Below are positions 9,843 to 18,031 of a DNA stretch of 64,000 nucleotides, in pieces; position 1 is the first letter of the stretch; each line of letters starts with the position of its first letter. Source of the DNA: Oscillospiraceae bacterium (GTDB taxonomy: Bacteria > Bacillota > Clostridia > Oscillospirales > Acutalibacteraceae); the NCBI GenBank assembly GCA_902796905.1, contig CADBQU010000021.1, forward strand, positions 52,491-116,490. Direction: 5' to 3'. The notes under the pieces were generated by a model, which worked only from the letters and a program-made list of their open reading frames with translations, searched no databases and was not told the origin of the DNA. Position numbers and translations under genes: made by a program.

Positions 9843-10988
9843 ATGAATATATTAGTTACCGGAGCACACGGATTTGTAGGTAAAAACCTTTGCGCTACAC
9901 TTAATAACATTAAAGAAAACAAAGATAAATCTTTTGGTAAATTTGAGGACCTTAATGTTTTTGAATACGATTTGGATACCGAGCCTTCGCTTTTGGATGA
10001 ATATGCAAAAAAATGCGATTTTGTATTTCATCTTGCAGGTGTAAACCGCCCCGAAAACCAAGAGGATTTTATGAAGGGAAATTTCGGCTTTACCTCTGTT
10101 TTGCTTGAAAAGCTTAAAGCAAACAACAACAAAGCCGCAATAATGATAAGCTCTTCCATACAAGCAGAATTAGACAATCCGTACGGACAATCTAAAAAAG
10201 CGGGAGAAGATTTGATTATTAAATACGGTAAAGAAAATAATGTAAACGTATACATTTACCGTTTTCCTAATTTGTTCGGCAAATGGTGTAAGCCTAATTA
10301 TAATTCGGTTATTGCAACATTTTGCAATAATATTGCGCACAATAAAGAAATAACGGTTAATAACGAAAGTACGGTTCTTAATTTGGTTTATATAGATGAT
10401 TTGGTTTGCGAACTTATTAATCTGTTAAAAGGAAACCCCAACAAAGCCGACAACGGTTTTTACAGGGTAGAACCGATTTACACGGTTACTTTAGGTAAAA
10501 TTGCCGCTTTAATTAAAAAATTTAAAGAAAGCAGAAATAATATAACCGTTCCGGATTTATCCGATGCTTTTGAGAAAAAACTGTACTCAACATATCTTTC
10601 TTATTTGCCGGAGGACGAATTTGGTTATCCTTTAAAAATGAATGTGGATAGCAGGGGAAGTTTTACCGAGATAATAAGAACTGCCGACAGGGGTCAGTTT
10701 AGCGTTAATATTTCAAAACCCGGAATAACCAAGGGCAACCACTGGCACCATACAAAAAACGAAAAGTTTTTGGTAGTAAGCGGAAAAGGCGTTATAAGAT
10801 TCAGAAAAGTAGGCGAAAGCAAAGTTTACGAATATTTTGTTTCGGGAGATAAGCTTACGGTTATAGATATTCCGGTAGGATATACCCATAATATTGAAAA
10901 TTTGGGCGAAACCGATATGGTAACGTTTATGTGGTGCAATGAATGTTTTAATCCCGATAAACCCGATACGTTCTTTTTAGAAGTGTAA
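9843..10988 (+). CDS. capF: CapF-like SDR/cupin nucleotide-sugar enzyme
   Basis: 381 residues in two domains. The first (1 to about 250) is a short-chain dehydrogenase with the Rossmann start VTGAHGFVGKNL and a YGQSK catalytic motif. The second (about 265-381) is a cupin with GNHWHHTKNEKFLVVSGKG. This is the architecture of CapF/WbjC, where the cupin epimerises and the SDR domain reduces a UDP-4-keto-6-deoxy-hexosamine toward UDP-N-acetyl-L-fucosamine for capsule or O-antigen. Normal partners (a CapE-like dehydratase and CapG-like epimerase) are not next to it; the neighbours are fprA 48 bp upstream and a non-coding region downstream. Its role in cell-surface sugar synthesis is inferred from the family. 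Confidence 0.88.
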   Translation: MNILVTGAHGFVGKNLCATLNNIKENKDKSFGKFEDLNVFEYDLDTEPSLLDEYAKKCDFVFHLAGVNRPENQEDFMKGNFGFTSVLLEKLKANNNKAAIMISSSIQAELDNPYGQSKKAGEDLIIKYGKENNVNVYIYRFPNLFGKWCKPNYNSVIATFCNNIAHNKEITVNNESTVLNLVYIDDLVCELINLLKGNPNKADNGFYRVEPIYTVTLGKIAALIKKFKESRNNITVPDLSDAFEKKLYSTYLSYLPEDEFGYPLKMNVDSRGSFTEIIRTADRGQFSVNISKPGITKGNHWHHTKNEKFLVVSGKGVIRFRKVGESKVYEYFVSGDKLTVIDIPVGYTHNIENLGETDMVTFMWCNECFNPDKPDTFFLEV

Positions 10989-11196
10989 ATTAGAAGTGTA
11001 AAAATAACTGTTTACAAATTATTAAAAATAAGTTAAAATAAATATAGTAATAAATCTAACATAAAGATAATATCTGAGTGAAAGATGCATGCATTTATAA
11101 AAATATTATTTTAAATTATTGTGTTATATAAAAAAGAAAAATATTATTATTTAAATATAAATTTTTCTTTAAAGTTGTAGCACATAATAAATAATA
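10989..11196. other. AT-rich intergenic stretch
   Basis: No gene is supported. The only clear structure is an AT hairpin, AAAGAAAAAT (about 11133-11142) with ATTTTTCTTT (11161-11170), possibly the end of the capF transcript. Confidence 0.5.
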
Positions 11197-11395
11197 AAAA
11201 CAAAAGTTGCATTTGGGGCATCTTCCATACGGGAGGTGCCCCAATGGCGACTTTGTACATAAATTTAATACTATTGTTTTTATACGGTGTGGCCTTAGTT
11301 TCCGCACAAGTTAAAAAGTTTTCTTATCCCATCCAATAGCAGGCCGAATATTTTCAAATATTTGCTATTTTTCTTTTGGCTTTTTAATCGCTTTT
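11197..11395 (-). ncRNA. Candidate structured non-coding RNA (raiA-like?)
   Basis: About 200 nt with dense, nested secondary structure and no convincing frame. Read on the minus strand it begins with AATAGCA...TGCTATT closing a 7 bp AATATTT hairpin, continues through a GTGCGG...CCACAC hairpin, and ends with a long stem: ACAAAGTCGC pairs with GCAACTTTTGT outside TTGGGGCA/TGCCCCAA, then TTTTTATT, as in an intrinsic terminator. Size and sequence flavour recall the raiA RNA motif of Firmicutes, but I could not compare it with a covariance model. It could instead be an insertion-sequence remnant. Expression is unproven. Confidence 0.5.
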
Positions 11396-11639
11396 TAGAC
11401 TTAAAAGATTTGCTTGTGGTACGAAAGTTTACGGTGTTACCGTTTGCTAATCTTAATTTTTAAATTCATTCTATTTATGGAGATTTAAGAATTGTCTTTT
11501 GAGTATTATCCGTATTCTATAAAAAGTGTGAATTGGATTTTGTTGTCAAAATCCGATACTCTCTATACTTGCTATATTATATTCGCAAGAATATTTAAAA
11601 AGGGAAAATATACTATAATAAACTCAAGGCGGTGATTTT
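11396..11639. other. Intergenic region upstream of an unknown gene
   Basis: Contains AAGATT...AATCTT closing a perfect ACGGT/ACCGT hairpin (about 11404-11454), and ATTGGATTTTG/CAAAATCCGAT (about 11533-11556), a hairpin with one wobble just upstream of a weak TATACT-like -10. These could be operators or the control region for either the candidate RNA or the downstream gene. No coding region seen. Confidence 0.4.
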
Positions 11640-12149
11640 GTGGGTTTTTTCAAATTATTTCACTCAACAAAAAAAGATGAAGAAAATGCCCAAAGGGAAA
11701 AAGATTGTATTGATAGAATAAAACAAGCGGTTTGTAATAAGTGCGGCATTGATAATTTTATCGATTACGACGAATTCACAGTTGCCTTTGCAGGCTCAAA
11801 AGACAATATGGACCTAATGCTTGAAATTTGCACTCAAAAGTATGACGGCAAGGAATATTTATACGCATCCGTTGATGACGAAGTTTCCTGGCAAGAATGG
11901 GATTTTGACAACCTCGACGAATTTGAAAAAGATATTATAAGCTATATTGCAAACAGAGTGAATCGAACTATTAAAACAGTAACAGAAGTTAATAACAAAA
12001 ATTTTAAGGTTACATCTTATTATATGGATAAAAACGGCGAATGGGTGTGTTTTGAAGAGGATAGTTTAGGTAGTAAATGGGTTTGTTTTTTGGCCTCTCA
12101 CTTAGCTGAATCAAGTGAAACAATCAAAACATATAAATTGAAAAATTAA
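11640..12149 (+). CDS. Hypothetical protein, 169 aa
   Basis: I do not recognise this protein. It is acidic and apparently soluble, starts at GTG behind AAGGCGG, and has no signal peptide or membrane segment. After a basic N-terminus (MGFFKLFHSTKKDEENAQ) it has two Cys (CNKCG, about residues 35-38), a central stretch rich in Asp, Glu and Trp (VSWQEWDFDNLDEFEKDI), and a C-terminal part with FEEDSLGSKWVCF. It is flanked by structured non-coding DNA upstream and a terminator immediately downstream, so it is its own transcription unit. That isolation and its lack of recognisable relatives suggest an accessory gene, but nothing visible defines a function. Confidence 0.65.
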   Translation: MGFFKLFHSTKKDEENAQREKDCIDRIKQAVCNKCGIDNFIDYDEFTVAFAGSKDNMDLMLEICTQKYDGKEYLYASVDDEVSWQEWDFDNLDEFEKDIISYIANRVNRTIKTVTEVNNKNFKVTSYYMDKNGEWVCFEEDSLGSKWVCFLASHLAESSETIKTYKLKN

Positions 12150-12226
12150 CCGCAAAAATAGGTTAAAAAGGGATTGTTGGAGTATTGCTTTATGTATCCT
12201 ATCCCTTTTGCGGTCTTTTATTTTTT
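12150..12226 (+). terminator. Terminator of the 169 aa hypothetical gene
   Basis: CCGCAAAA (12150-12157) pairs with TTTTGCGG (12206-12213), then a T-rich tail. Within it AAAAGGGAT can alternatively pair with ATCCCTTTT. Confidence 0.7.
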
Positions 12227-12328
12227 ACTTTTACTTTTATTTTTAATTAAAATATAATAAAATAATTTTAAAAAGGAAAAATAAGTTTGATTCTATTTTT
12301 AAAAGTTTTAAAAGGAGAAAATATTAAT

Positions 12329-12574
12329 ATGAACTCAAGAGTGGCGGTTATTGGTATTATTGTAGAAAATTGGGATTCCGTAAATGAACTTAACACTTTG
12401 CTGCATCAGTACAGCCAATATATTGTAGGAAGAATGGGAATACCATATAAACAAAGAAATATAAATATTATGGCAATAGCTATAGATGCGCCTCAGGATG
12501 AGATATCGGCTTTAACGGGGAAAATAGGTAATTTAAACGGCATAAGCGTTAAAGCGGCGTATTCCAATATTTAA
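12329..12574 (+). CDS. TM1266-family [FeFe]-hydrogenase system regulator
   Basis: 81 residues from the ATG at 12329, chosen because AAAGGAG sits 11 nt upstream and homologs start at this point; an upstream in-frame start at 12287 has no ribosome site. Begins SRVAVIGIIVENWDSV and continues with an ACT/NikR-C-like ferredoxin fold (HQYSQYIVGRMGIPY, ISALTGKIGNLNG). The family (iron-only hydrogenase system regulator, TIGR03959) is found next to hyd maturation genes, which is exactly the case here: hydE begins 82 bp downstream on the same strand. It is thought to regulate the system, but it has no DNA-binding domain and its ligand is not known to me. Confidence 0.9.
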   Translation: MNSRVAVIGIIVENWDSVNELNTLLHQYSQYIVGRMGIPYKQRNINIMAIAIDAPQDEISALTGKIGNLNGISVKAAYSNI

Positions 12575-12656
12575 TATAAAACACATAATTTTAAAAATTA
12601 AGTTAAACATTTAAATATAAACATTATAAAAATAAAAAGAAAAATAAAAATTAAAG

Positions 12657-13706
12657 ATGGAAAAAATAAAACAATTAATAGATAAGCTTAAAAACGAACA
12701 TTCTTTAAGTTTAAGCGAATATGAAAGTTTATTAAACGGAAGAACTGCCGAAATACAGGAATATATTGCAAAAGAAGCCGAAAAAGTTAGAATTTCGGTA
12801 TACGGAAGAGATGTTTTTATAAGAGGTCTTATAGAAATATCAAACCGTTGCAAAAATAACTGTTTTTACTGCGGAATAAGAAAAGATAATAAAAACTGCG
12901 ACAGATATATTCTTTTAAAAGAAGATATTATTAACTGTGCAAAAGAGGGCTATAATTTAGGGTTTAGAACTTTTGTATTGCAAGGCGGAGAAGGCGTATA
13001 TAAAGTAAATGATATTTGCGATACGGTAAAAGAAATAAAAGAGCATTTTCCCAATTGCGCCGTTACGCTTTCTTTGGGCGAAATGTTAAAAGAAGATTAT
13101 ATAAAGCTGTATGAAGCGGGAGCGGACCGATATTTACTGAGGCACGAAACCGCAGACGAAGAGCATTATAAAAAATTACATCCTAAAGAACTCTCGTTTA
13201 AAAACCGTATGGAATGTTTAAAAAACTTAAAAGAAATAGGTTACCAAGTTGGGTGCGGATTTATGGTAGGTTCTCCGTATCAAACCAATAAAACTTTGGC
13301 AAAAGACTTAAAATTTATAGAAAATTTCAGTCCGGATATGTGCGGTATAGGACCGTTTATTCCGCAAAAGGATACTCCTTTTAAAAATTTTCCCGCAGGA
13401 GATGTAAATACAACGCTTTATTTACTATCTGTTATAAGATTAATAAAACCAAATATTTTACTGCCTGCTACTACCGCCTTGGGAACAATAGACGAATTTG
13501 GCAGAGAAAAGGGGATTTTGGCGGGGGCAAATGTGGTAATGCCTAATTTATCCCCTGTAACCGTGAGAAAAAAATATGCTCTTTACGATAATAAAATTTG
13601 TACCGGAGATGAGTCGGCTCAGTGCAGAACTTGTTTGGAAAAACGCATTTCTAAAATAGGTTACCGTATAAGCGTTTCTAAAGGAGATATAAAAAAGCAG
13701 TTTTAA
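12657..13706 (+). CDS. hydE: [FeFe]-hydrogenase maturase HydE (radical SAM)
   Basis: 349 residues, family-typical length. HydE is a radical SAM enzyme that works with HydG and HydF to build the 2Fe subcluster of the H-cluster in the cytoplasm. The radical-SAM motif CX3CX2C is CKNNCFYC at residues 65-72. A second, non-essential cluster site of the Thermotoga type, CX7CX2C, is present near the C-terminus (CTGDESAQCRTC). Start ATG at 12657 follows a weak TAAAG-type ribosome site. It is second in the operon regulator-hydE-hydG-hydF, but the 236 bp to hydG hold a cloverleaf-like repeat rather than the usual short spacer. Confidence 0.97.
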   Translation: MEKIKQLIDKLKNEHSLSLSEYESLLNGRTAEIQEYIAKEAEKVRISVYGRDVFIRGLIEISNRCKNNCFYCGIRKDNKNCDRYILLKEDIINCAKEGYNLGFRTFVLQGGEGVYKVNDICDTVKEIKEHFPNCAVTLSLGEMLKEDYIKLYEAGADRYLLRHETADEEHYKKLHPKELSFKNRMECLKNLKEIGYQVGCGFMVGSPYQTNKTLAKDLKFIENFSPDMCGIGPFIPQKDTPFKNFPAGDVNTTLYLLSVIRLIKPNILLPATTALGTIDEFGREKGILAGANVVMPNLSPVTVRKKYALYDNKICTGDESAQCRTCLEKRISKIGYRISVSKGDIKKQF

Positions 13707-13784
13707 GAAGTTTAAAATAAGATAGTATTAAGATAGCATTGTTTAACTTTACTGTATTGTTGTATTTACATAAATGATATACGG

Positions 13785-13871
13785 GCGACAAGCCCCCAAA
13801 AACAAATTTTTGTTTTTGGGGCAAAAGCAAAGCTTTTGCCAAAGCCCGGAAATGGGCTTTGGGCTTGTCGC
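13785..13871. repeat. Triple-hairpin cloverleaf element 1 (hydE-hydG gap)
   Basis: An outer stem, GCGACAAGCCC (13785-13795) with GGGCTTGTCGC (13861-13871), encloses three hairpins: CCAAAAACAAA/TTTGTTTTTGG (13796-13819), GCAAAAGC-aaa-GCTTTTGC (13821-13839) and CAAAGCCC/GGGCTTTG (13840-13861). No T run follows, so it is not an ordinary terminator. Same design as 20797-20890, 37886-37967 and 47878-47962. Confidence 0.85.
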
Positions 13872-13942
13872 AAACAAAAAATAAAAACAAAAAATAAAAA
13901 TCTTACTGAAAGTTTATTCTGACAGAAAAGAAAGGAAAAATT

Positions 13943-15391
13943 ATGGCTGTTTACAATAAAAATTCTTTAAAGGCAGAGGAATTTATTAACAATGAAGAAA
14001 TATTAAAAACTTTGGAGTATGCCGAAAAAAATAAAAACAATATAGAACTTATAGATTCTATTTTAGAAAAGGCTAAACCTAAAAAAACAAAAGACGGAAC
14101 AGTTTGTATGGGATTAAACCATAGAGAGGCTTCGGTTTTGCTTGCATGCGAAATTCCCGAAAAAGTAGAAGAAATGTATAAACTTGCAAACGAAATCAAG
14201 CTTGCTTTTTACGGCAACAGAATAGTTATGTTTGCACCGCTGTATTTATCCAACTATTGTGTTAACGGATGTGTTTATTGTCCGTATCATTTAAAAAACA
14301 AACATATAGCCAGAAAAAAACTTACCCAAGAAGAAATTAAAAAAGAAGTTATTGCTTTGCAGGATATGGGTCATAAAAGATTGGCAATAGAAGCCGGCGA
14401 AGACCCTAAAAACAATCCCATAGAATATATATTGGAATGCATAAAAACCATTTATTCCATACACCACAAAAACGGCGATATAAGAAGAGTAAATGTTAAT
14501 ATTGCCGCCACTACGGTTGAAAATTATAAAAAGCTTAAAGAAGCCGGTATAGGTACATACATACTTTTTCAGGAAACATATAATAAAAAAAGCTATTTAG
14601 AGCTTCATCCTACCGGACCTAAACACGATTACGATTATCATACCGAGGCTATGGACAGAGCTATGCAGGGCGGAATAGACGATGTGGGCTTAGGCGTACT
14701 GTTTGGACTTGAGGGTTATAAGTACGAGTTTGCGGGGCTTTTAATGCATGCCGAACATTTAGAGGCAGTGCACGGAGTAGGTCCGCACACCATAAGCGTT
14801 CCCAGAGTAAAGCATGCGGATGATATAGACCCTGATGTTTTTGATAACGGTATATCGGATGAAATGTTTGCTAAAATAATAGCTTGTATAAGAATTGCCG
14901 TGCCGTATACAGGTATGATAATATCTACAAGAGAAAGTGAAGCCGTAAGAGGTAAGGTTTTGGATTACGGAATTTCTCAAATAAGCGGAGCCAGCAGAAC
15001 TTCTGTAGGCGGATACTGCGAAGAAGAAAGACCGCACGATTCGGAACAGTTTGATGTATCCGACCAAAGAAGTTTGGATGAAGTTGTAAAATGGCTTATG
15101 GAAAAAGACCATATTCCGTCTTTTTGCACCGCTTGCTATCGCGAAGGCAGAACAGGAGACAGATTTATGAGTTTATGCAAAAAAGGTCAAATTTTAAACT
15201 GCTGTCATCCAAACGCTTTAATGACATTAAGCGAATATTTAGAAGATTATGCAAGCGAAGATACTAAAAAAATAGGATATAAGCTTATAGAAAAAGAATT
15301 GGAACGGATAACCAATTTAAAAGTAAAAGAAATTGCAAAGAAAAACATTGAGGATATTAAACATTCAAACAGACGCGATTTCAGATTTTAA
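13943..15391 (+). CDS. hydG: [FeFe]-hydrogenase maturase HydG (radical SAM tyrosine lyase)
   Basis: 482 residues. HydG cleaves tyrosine with SAM to give CO and cyanide, delivered as an Fe(CO)2CN unit for the H-cluster, with p-cresol released. The SAM cluster motif is CVNGCVYC at residues 106-113. The auxiliary cluster motif CX2CX22C is intact near the C-terminus (CTAC, then the second Cys of NCC). Start ATG follows GAAAGGAAA. The gene is 55 bp upstream of hydF on the same strand. The Tyr source and partner hydrogenase genes are not in the window. Confidence 0.97.
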   Translation: MAVYNKNSLKAEEFINNEEILKTLEYAEKNKNNIELIDSILEKAKPKKTKDGTVCMGLNHREASVLLACEIPEKVEEMYKLANEIKLAFYGNRIVMFAPLYLSNYCVNGCVYCPYHLKNKHIARKKLTQEEIKKEVIALQDMGHKRLAIEAGEDPKNNPIEYILECIKTIYSIHHKNGDIRRVNVNIAATTVENYKKLKEAGIGTYILFQETYNKKSYLELHPTGPKHDYDYHTEAMDRAMQGGIDDVGLGVLFGLEGYKYEFAGLLMHAEHLEAVHGVGPHTISVPRVKHADDIDPDVFDNGISDEMFAKIIACIRIAVPYTGMIISTRESEAVRGKVLDYGISQISGASRTSVGGYCEEERPHDSEQFDVSDQRSLDEVVKWLMEKDHIPSFCTACYREGRTGDRFMSLCKKGQILNCCHPNALMTLSEYLEDYASEDTKKIGYKLIEKELERITNLKVKEIAKKNIEDIKHSNRRDFRF

Positions 15392-15446
15392 TGTTTTTAA
15401 TGTTTTTAATGCTTTTAACGGTTTTAGTTTTAAAGGAGTGTGAAAA

Positions 15447-16652
15447 ATGGGTTTAAACGATACGGTATCCGCCGAAAGAATAACCATATCTTTTTTCGGT
15501 AAAAGAAACGCCGGAAAATCAAGTGTTGTAAATGCGGTTACAAAACAAAATATAGCTATAGTTTCAAATGTTTTGGGCACTACTACCGACCCCGTTAAAA
15601 AAGCTATGGAAATTTTGCCCATAGGCCCTGTTTTAATAATAGATACTCCCGGAATAGACGACAGCGGAACTTTGGGAAAAATGAGAGTTGATAAAACCTT
15701 AGATGTTATAAATAAAACTCATATAGCTGTTTTAGTGGCAGATGTTAACAGCGGAATAACAGAATACGAAAAAGATTTAATAAATATTTTTAATAAAAAA
15801 CAAATTCCGTTTATAGTTTGTTTTAATAAATCGGATTTATTAAGTGAAGATATAAGTAAAAATATAAGTTTAAAAGAAAATGAAGTTTTAATAAGCGCTT
15901 TAAATAAAAAGGGAATAGATGATCTTTTAAATTTAATAATTAAAAAAGCGGATATTGTTAAAACGGATAAATTTATTTTAAAAGATTTGGTTAACCGTAA
16001 CGATAATGTTGTTTTGGTAATACCGATAGATGCCGCTGCGCCAAAAGGAAGAATTATTTTACCGCAGCAACAGGTTTTAAGAGAATTGTTGGATATAGGT
16101 GCCGTAATTACGGTTTGCCAAGATACCGAATTGGGCGTAGCTTTAAAAAATTTAAAAAATATGCCTAAATTGGTTATAACCGATTCTCAGGCTTTTGGCA
16201 AAATTAAAAATACGGTGCCGTTAAATGTTATGCTTACTTCGTTTTCCGTTTTGTTTGCAAGGTATAAAGGAGAATTAAATTCTCTTATTAACGGCGTAAA
16301 AGCTTTTAAAAATTTAAAAGAAAACGATAAAGTTTTAATATCCGAAGGTTGCACACACCGCCGTCAGTGCGGGGATATAGGAACAGAAAAACTGCCTTTT
16401 TGGATGCAAAAATATTTGGGATTTAATTTAAATTTTGAATTTACGTCCGGTACGGAATTTAAAAAAGATTTATCGGAATATAAATTAATAGTTCATTGCG
16501 GCGGATGTATGTTAAATGAAAAAGAAATGAAATACCGCATAAATATTGCAAATGAAAACAAAGTGCCTATAACCAATTACGGTATATTAATAGCATTTAT
16601 AAACGGTATTTTAAACAGGGCTTTAGAGCCGTTTAAAGATATTAATATTTAA
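15447..16652 (+). CDS. hydF: [FeFe]-hydrogenase maturation GTPase/scaffold HydF
   Basis: 401 residues. HydF is the scaffold on which the 2Fe subcluster is assembled and from which it is passed to HydA. The N-terminal GTPase domain has the P-loop GKRNAGKS (residues 18-25), DTPGID (G3) and NKSD (G4). The C-terminal cluster-binding domain has the family ligands CTH (in EGCTHRRQCGD) and HCGGC (in IVHCGGCML). Strong ribosome site AAAGGAG. It closes the maturation operon and is followed by a 25 bp perfect palindrome that should terminate transcription from both sides. Confidence 0.97.
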   Translation: MGLNDTVSAERITISFFGKRNAGKSSVVNAVTKQNIAIVSNVLGTTTDPVKKAMEILPIGPVLIIDTPGIDDSGTLGKMRVDKTLDVINKTHIAVLVADVNSGITEYEKDLINIFNKKQIPFIVCFNKSDLLSEDISKNISLKENEVLISALNKKGIDDLLNLIIKKADIVKTDKFILKDLVNRNDNVVLVIPIDAAAPKGRIILPQQQVLRELLDIGAVITVCQDTELGVALKNLKNMPKLVITDSQAFGKIKNTVPLNVMLTSFSVLFARYKGELNSLINGVKAFKNLKENDKVLISEGCTHRRQCGDIGTEKLPFWMQKYLGFNLNFEFTSGTEFKKDLSEYKLIVHCGGCMLNEKEMKYRINIANENKVPITNYGILIAFINGILNRALEPFKDINI

Positions 16653-16675
16653 AAAAACAAAAAACAAAAGAAAAA

Positions 16676-16732
16676 ATATAAAAGTAAAAAATCAGAAGTA
16701 TAAAAAATACTTCTGATTTTTTACTTTTATAT
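16676..16732. terminator. Bidirectional terminator between hydF and ZIP gene
   Basis: A perfect 25 bp inverted repeat (16676-16700 with 16708-16732) around a seven-base loop, with core ATCAGAAGTA/TACTTCTGAT and an A run and T run built into the stem. It serves both convergent genes. Confidence 0.9.
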
Positions 16733-16741
16733 CGTTTAATG

Positions 16742-17545
16742 CTATAAAGCTAAATCCAAAATCATCATTAATACAAAGCCCGCTATTACACCAAAAGTGC
16801 CTTCTTTGTTTTTGGCGTTTACATTTGCCGTAGGTATAAGTTCGTTTACAACCACATAAAGCATGGCACCTGCGGCAAAGCTTAAAAACCACGGCATTAA
16901 ATAAGAAATTACAGGGTATATCAAAACAACGGCTACGCCGAATATAGGTTCTACTATTCCGGATAAACTTCCTCTTATAAACGCTTTTTTTCGGCTTATG
17001 CCTTCTTCTCTTAAAGGAAGCGCCACCGCCATACCTTCGGGAAAATTTTGAATTCCTATGCCTATAGCCAAAGCTATTGCGGCAGCTAATTCCGCGGTGC
17101 CGTTTTGCGCTATGGCAAACGAAAGACCTACCGCCATACCTTCGGGTATATTGTGTAAAGTTATAGCTAAAATCATAAGCCCGAATTTTGAAGAATGAGA
17201 AGAGTTGAATTTATTTTTTAAAACTTCGGCGCTGTTTTTATTTATGCGGTTTATGGCTTTTTCTAATATAAATAAAAACAAAACACCCAGTAAAATGCCT
17301 ATAGAAGTAGGTATAAATCCGGCTATTTTTAACTCTTCCGAGCGTTTTGTGGCGGGAATAATCAAACTCCAAACGGTTGCTGCAAGCATAACGCCTGCGG
17401 CAAAGCCCATTGTAATATTATTTAAAAAAGTATTGTTTTTTTGTTTAAAAAAGAAAACAGTAGCCGAGCCCAAAGTTGTCATTATAAATGTAAAAAGCGT
17501 ACCTAAAAATGCAAAAAGCAAAGCTTCTTTTATAATAATCACCAT
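16742..17545 (-). CDS. ZIP family divalent metal transporter
   Basis: 267 residues with about eight membrane segments, in the GufA/ZupT-like branch of ZIP transporters that import Zn2+, Fe2+ or Mn2+. Diagnostic metal-site motifs are HNIPEGMAVGLSFA and NFPEGMAVALPLREEGISRKKA; the His-Asn-Pro-Glu-Gly core of the first is the family hallmark. It starts with ATG at 17545. It converges on the hyd operon and lies in its own transcription unit. A link to iron supply for hydrogenase maturation is tempting but rests on proximity alone, and metal specificity cannot be told from the sequence. Confidence 0.92.
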   Translation of the reverse strand: MVIIIKEALLFAFLGTLFTFIMTTLGSATVFFFKQKNNTFLNNITMGFAAGVMLAATVWSLIIPATKRSEELKIAGFIPTSIGILLGVLFLFILEKAINRINKNSAEVLKNKFNSSHSSKFGLMILAITLHNIPEGMAVGLSFAIAQNGTAELAAAIALAIGIGIQNFPEGMAVALPLREEGISRKKAFIRGSLSGIVEPIFGVAVVLIYPVISYLMPWFLSFAAGAMLYVVVNELIPTANVNAKNKEGTFGVIAGFVLMMILDLAL

Positions 17546-17709
17546 ATCTTTCTAAAACGCAAGCTGTTATTCCCCAATTCCGGCACACTAAGCTATACGT
17601 TTTTATATTTCAGCGTAATTTTTTACGCTAAACTTTTTGTATACAGTGAGTTTATTTTTAAGGCGTTTTTTATATAGTTTTTTGGTTTTTAAACAAATAA
17701 AAAATTATA

Positions 17710-17925
17710 TTATTTAATCGGTTCAAATCTTTTTACGGTTTTTCCGTTAATTTCAATTTTTTCGTTCCACATTTTTAAAGGGCGTACCCAAAAATTGCTT
17801 AAACTGTTTTCGTATAAAGCTTTGTAAATTACCATATCTTCTAAAGTTTCCGAATGTTTGGCAATTCCCAAAACTTCATATTTTTTACCTTTATAATGTT
17901 GGTAAATTCCTTTTTTTACTTCCAT
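17710..17925 (-). CDS. DUF1653 domain protein
   Basis: 71 residues, essentially one DUF1653 domain: GIYQHYKGKKYEVLGIAKHSETLEDMVIYKALY followed by FWVRPLKMWNE, in separate conserved blocks. The domain is a small beta-rich fold of unknown function, widespread in bacteria and often a short standalone protein as here. The ATG follows AAGGAAATTT. It sits downstream of tatD on the same strand, across the tatD terminator hairpin. Confidence 0.85.
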   Translation of the reverse strand: MEVKKGIYQHYKGKKYEVLGIAKHSETLEDMVIYKALYENSLSNFWVRPLKMWNEKIEINGKTVKRFEPIK

Positions 17926-17995
17926 TTAAATTTCCTTTTTTGTATTTTTTTATATTTTTATATTTTTATATTTTTTTATTTTCGCCCTAAAATAT

Positions 17996-18031
17996 AAACT
18001 GCTTTAAAATTATTATATTCTAAAGCAGTTT
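17996..18031 (-). terminator. Terminator of the metG-tatD operon
   Basis: Perfect stem AAACTGCTTTA (17996-18006) with TAAAGCAGTTT (18021-18031); the tatD stop codon lies in the loop. A T-rich tract follows on the minus strand. Confidence 0.75.

Noticed and set aside
11116..11307. 63-codon minus-strand frame
   Set aside because: Coincides with the long hairpin of the candidate RNA; its Cys-rich look comes from the stem sequence.
15391..15446. AATGTTTTT tandem repeats between hydG and hydF as a regulatory element
   Set aside because: Short AT-rich slippage-type repeats within an operon; no pairing or motif beyond the ribosome site.
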